This document shows, in pieces, positions 61,619 through 64,000 of a DNA stretch of 64,000 nucleotides. The first letter of the stretch is position 1, and every line of letters begins with the position of its first letter. The position numbers and the translations under genes were made by a program. Below the pieces are notes generated by a model. That model saw only the letters and a list, made by a program, of their open reading frames with translations, was not told the origin of the DNA and did not search any database. The DNA is from Azoarcus sp. (GTDB lineage Bacteria > Pseudomonadota > Gammaproteobacteria > Burkholderiales > Rhodocyclaceae), in contig JAUVVG010000001.1 in assembly GCA_030604735.1 (NCBI GenBank), forward strand, positions 62,001 through 126,000, written 5' to 3'.

Positions 61619-62212
61619 TCAGATCCCCCTCAGCTCCCAGCTGCCATCGGGTCGCCGACACCCGACCCCATCCCGGTTGGAACGAAAGCGGCCGTCGGTG
61701 ATGAGCGTGAAATTGCGGCAATTCCGGTCGTTTCGGTAGGTGTCCCGCGGAATCAAGGTGTAGTGAAGTCCGGTGTCGGGAGCATCCCAATTGATGCGCC
61801 GTCCAGCTTGGCCGAGTTCGAGTCCGTGCGCGAGGCAGGCTTGATCCGCTGCCGCCATGTTTTGCGCGAGTTCGGCGCCAAGGACCGAACCAATCACAGT
61901 GCCGACCAGTATTGCGATCGTACGTCCGCTGCCACTGCCGATCTGGCTGCCGACGGCAGCGCCGATCGCACCGCCCACGACGACGCCGACTGCGCTCCGG
62001 TCGCAGCGACCGGCACCGATGCCGTAGTCCTTGTCCCAGCGCTTGCCGGTATAGCCGAGATAATAGGGGTCGTGCTTCTGACGCCAGCCATGCGCGGGTG
62101 CATGGGGCGGCGGCGCAGCCCAGGATGCGTCGGGCAAAGCGGTCAGGGTCACGATGACAGCAAACGCGGTGATCCAGAGCGACTTGCCGCTTGGATTTTG
62201 GATAAGGTTCAT
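61619..62212 (-). CDS. Glycine-zipper (17 kDa surface antigen-like) protein
   Basis: A 197-residue exported protein. A signal peptide (about residues 1-32, ending SWA-AP) precedes a Pro/His/Tyr-rich segment, then a glycine zipper of two small-residue-rich helices (VGVVVGGAIGAAVGSQIGSG and AILVGTVIGSVLGAEL), and a C-terminal globular part with CLAHGLELGQ and RNFTLITDGRF resembling the RT0821/17 kDa antigen group. No lipobox is seen. The 220 bases between it and the hemerythrin gene show no further gene. Confidence 0.75.
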   Translation of the reverse strand: MNLIQNPSGKSLWITAFAVIVTLTALPDASWAAPPPHAPAHGWRQKHDPYYLGYTGKRWDKDYGIGAGRCDRSAVGVVVGGAIGAAVGSQIGSGSGRTIAILVGTVIGSVLGAELAQNMAAADQACLAHGLELGQAGRRINWDAPDTGLHYTLIPRDTYRNDRNCRNFTLITDGRFRSNRDGVGCRRPDGSWELRGI

Positions 62213-62332
62213 CTCTTCATGCTTCCTTGTGCCGGGCCTTCAATCTGCCATGACTGGACGAGCCGGACTGTTACCGTTTGAAAGGTCGCACCGCTTGTTC
62301 TCGCGTCTGCTGCGGGTGCATGTTGCTTCGAC

Positions 62333-62353
62333 AAAAGCGATAATTGCGCTTTT
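62333..62353. promoter_or_regulatory. Small palindrome upstream of fbp
   Basis: AAAAGCG and CGCTTTT flank ATAATTG in the AT-rich stretch 45 bases before fbp. It could be an operator or part of the promoter (GATAAT at 62338-62343); no -35 is clear. Confidence 0.3.
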
Positions 62354-62398
62354 CAACATCACAGCATCCGGTGCGACCGGCGCTTTCAGGAGTTTGCC

Positions 62399-63403
62399 AT
62401 GAGGCGTGTCACCCTCACCCAGTATTTGATCGAGCAGCAGCGCGCCGCGCGAATCAGTCCGGACTTGCGCCTGCTGATCGAAGTGGTCGCGCGCGCGGTG
62501 AAGGCCATCAGCGTGAATGTGTCCAAGGGTGCGCTGGCCGACGTGCTGGGCGAGGCCGGTACTGATAACGTGCAGGGCGAGGCACAGAAGAAACTCGACG
62601 TGATCGCCAACGAGATTTTGCTGCAGGCCAATGAATGGGGCGGGCACCTGGCGGCAATGGCTTCCGAGGAAGTCGAGGAAGTCCATCAGATCCCGTTCGA
62701 CTACCCGAAGGGCGGTTACCTGCTGCTGTTCGATCCCCTGGACGGCTCGTCCAACATCGACGTCAATATCTCGGTCGGCACGATATTTTCGGTGTTGAGC
62801 AACCCGACGCAGGACGAGGAGCCGACCGAGTCATCCTTTTTGCAGCCAGGAAGCGAACAGGTCGCGGCCGGCTACGCCCTCTATGGGCCATCGACGATGC
62901 TGGTGCTGACCGTCGGGCACGGGGTGCACGGTTTCACGCTCGATCGCGAGATGGGCAGTTTCGTCTACACCCACCCTTTCATGACGGTGCCGGTATCCAC
63001 CAGCGAGTATGCGATCAATGGGTCGAACATGCGCCACTGGGAGGCACCGGTCCAGCGTTACATCAGCGAGTTGCAAGCGGGTTCCAGCGGTCCGCGTGGC
63101 CGCGACTTCAATACCCGCTGGGTCGCTTCCATGGTGGCCGATGTGCACCGGATCCTGACCCGCGGCGGCATCTTCATGTATCCGCTGGACGCGAAATGTG
63201 CCGACAAGGGCGGAAAGCTGCGCCTGATGTACGAGGCCAATCCGATGGCGATGATCGTGGAGCAGGCGGGCGGTGCTGCGACCACCGGTCGCGAACGGAT
63301 TCTGGACGTCATTCCGACCCGTCTTCACCAGCGTATCCCGGTCATTCTCGGTTCGGCCGAGGAGGTCGAGCGGGTGACGGCTTACCACGTTGACGGCCGT
63401 TGA
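62399..63403 (+). CDS. fbp: Fructose-1,6-bisphosphatase class I
   Basis: Gluconeogenic phosphatase of 334 residues. The metal and substrate motifs [16 protein letters not shown] (Asp cluster, near residue 110), [10 protein letters not shown] and [17 protein letters not shown] are intact. The start ATG at 62399 has no strong ribosome site. Transcribed alone toward groES. Confidence 0.96.
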   Translation: MRRVTLTQYLIEQQRAARISPDLRLLIEVVARAVKAISVNVSKGALADVLGEAGTDNVQGEAQKKLDVIANEILLQANEWGGHLAAMASEEVEEVHQIPFDYPKGGYLLLFDPLDGSSNIDVNISVGTIFSVLSNPTQDEEPTESSFLQPGSEQVAAGYALYGPSTMLVLTVGHGVHGFTLDREMGSFVYTHPFMTVPVSTSEYAINGSNMRHWEAPVQRYISELQAGSSGPRGRDFNTRWVASMVADVHRILTRGGIFMYPLDAKCADKGGKLRLMYEANPMAMIVEQAGGAATTGRERILDVIPTRLHQRIPVILGSAEEVERVTAYHVDGR

Positions 63404-63453
63404 GGCGTGAAAGCGGCTTGCGTCTGGAAGGCCCCGCTGTTCTGATTATTGAG

Positions 63454-63563
63454 CCGGCCCTTTAATTCACTGTTCCCGTTCGGGCTGAGCGTGTCGAAGC
63501 CCGGTGCCAGCAATGCCCTTCGACACGCTCAGGGCGAATGGTCTGGGAGTAATTAAGGGCCGG
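63454..63563. repeat. Palindromic intergenic repeat (REP/MITE-like)
   Basis: About 110 bases with nested inverted repeats. The outer arms CCGGCCCTTTAATTCAC (63454-63470) and GTAATTAAGGGCCGG (63549-63563) pair with two gaps. The inner arms (63479-63499 and 63518-63538) share GAGCGTGTCGAAG/CTTCGACACGCTC with 2 mismatches in 21. The inner sequence is of a kind I recall as dispersed in many proteobacterial genomes; only one copy lies in this window. It follows fbp by 50 bases. Confidence 0.7.
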
Positions 63564-63645
63564 GTAATAAGCGGGTCTTCCCGGGGAATGCCTGAATGCT
63601 GCTTGATTCACGGCGCTGCAGCAGGCGGTCTAGCCTCGCCGGCAA

Positions 63646-63810
63646 TTATTCCGGGCGGTAGTAGTAGTTGACCGTATTTCGATCCACAGGCTTTGAGAGA
63701 ATGCTCTGGGCGATCGAGTTTCCGTGAATCGCATCAATCGTATTGCCTTGAACCCCGGTCGCGATGAAAAAAACTTTGCATGCCGCCCTTGAAATAGCAG
63801 GGGGTCGTCC
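63646..63810 (-). pseudogene. Possible 3' gene remnant of about 54 codons
   Basis: On the minus strand an open frame without any ATG, GTG or TTG near its beginning encodes a coherent-looking C terminus (KVFFIATGVQGN, ILSKPVDRNTVNYYYRPE, stop TAA). Its upstream side is cut off by three stop codons that lie in the groES operator region. Third-base GC is lower than in the neighbouring genes. It may be a decayed fragment of a lost gene or chance; no family was recognised. Confidence 0.3.
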
Positions 63811-63817
63811 CTATTAT
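63789..63817 (+). promoter_or_regulatory. Overlapping sigma-70 and sigma-32 promoter elements of groES
   Basis: TTGAAA at 63789-63794 and TATTAT at 63812-63817 are 17 bases apart (sigma-70). The same CTTGAAA with CCCTATTA starting at 63809, 14 bases after TTGAAA, fits the heat-shock sigma-32 pattern. Confidence 0.7.
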
Positions 63818-63843
63818 TAGCACTCGTTGGCAGTGAGTGCTAA
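63817..63843. promoter_or_regulatory. CIRCE operator (HrcA binding site)
   Basis: TTAGCACTC-N9-GAGTGCTAA is a perfect 9-9-9 CIRCE inverted repeat. It immediately follows the -10 box, so HrcA binding would block groESL transcription until heat stress. Confidence 0.95.
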
Positions 63844-63931
63844 CAGTCGGGTCGAACGGTCCGGCTTTTAGTCAAACAATCGAAGCGGGTGCGCCCGCTC
63901 ATATTGAATTCGAAACAAAGGAGTGAAGTCG

Positions 63932-64000
63932 ATGAATATTCGTCCCTTGCATGATCGCGTGATCGTCAAGCGCTTGGAAGCCGAGCGCAAGACCGCCAGT
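63932..64000 (+). CDS. groES: Co-chaperonin GroES (5' part only)
   Basis: The first 23 codons ([23 protein letters not shown]) match the start of GroES, the lid of the GroEL chamber. AAAGGAG precedes the ATG, and the CIRCE operator confirms the assignment. The gene continues beyond the window; groEL is expected next. Confidence 0.95.
   Translation, partial: MNIRPLHDRVIVKRLEAERKTAS

Noticed and set aside
63764-63820. An 18-codon plus-strand frame (MKKTLHAALEIAGG...)
   Set aside because: It lies across the groES promoter and ends inside CIRCE, so most of it would not be transcribed from the recognised start; no ribosome site.

Overview
The window is a compact, high-GC chromosomal segment with about 55 protein genes, two tRNA-Leu genes and one 4.5S RNA. 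It most resembles a betaproteobacterium, probably of the Rhodocyclales (Azoarcus/Thauera-like). This is inferred from gene order. The run ndk-rlmN-pilF-rodZ-ispG-hisS-yfgM-bamB-der-hfq-hflX-hflK-hflC-DUF2065-hisZ-purA, followed by rnr-rlmB, is one block here as is usual in betaproteobacteria, whereas it is split in gammaproteobacteria. accA-tilS and petABC-sspAB support the same placement. No phage, IS element or CRISPR array was seen.

Layout. 1-4.9 kb: argJ, an MFS transporter, apaG (-), purB and a DUF2322 gene. 5-10.7 kb: the minus-strand queA-tgt-yajC-secD-secF cluster, with a divergent tRNA-Leu(CAA). 10.9-15.2 kb: an NhaR-like regulator, a YccA/BI-1 membrane protein, accA and tilS. 15.2-18.9 kb: a DctS/DctR-type two-component pair facing an orphan TRAP substrate-binding protein. 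19.2-34.8 kb: the conserved housekeeping block. 35-38.7 kb: tRNA-Leu(CAG) (-), rnr and rlmB. 38.8-49.8 kb: a complete nitrate assimilation region (nasR, truncated globin, nrtA-nrtB-nrtD, nirB-nirD, nasA). 49.9-56.7 kb: an acyl-CoA synthetase, 4.5S RNA, a nitroreductase (-), a ZIP metal transporter (-), dnaX, ybaB and recR. 57-61.4 kb: the cytochrome bc1 genes petABC, then sspA-sspB and a bacteriohemerythrin. 61.6-64 kb: a glycine-zipper protein (-), fbp, a palindromic intergenic repeat and the start of groES.

The most informative non-coding element is the 332-base gap before nrtA. It reads as a layered switch: two NtrC-like sites, a -24/-12 (sigma-54) promoter, and a leader RNA with two hairpins carrying the same hexaloop (A at position 1, G at position 4). 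The second hairpin is mutually exclusive with a strong intrinsic terminator. The gene for the matching NIT-ANTAR antiterminator (nasR) lies just upstream and has its own candidate sigma-54 promoter. Nitrogen limitation would start transcription, and nitrate/nitrite bound to NasR would let it proceed through the nrt-nir-nas genes. The class of mechanism is known from Klebsiella nasF; its occurrence here is read from the sequence. At the right edge, groES has a perfect CIRCE operator and overlapping sigma-70/sigma-32 promoter elements.
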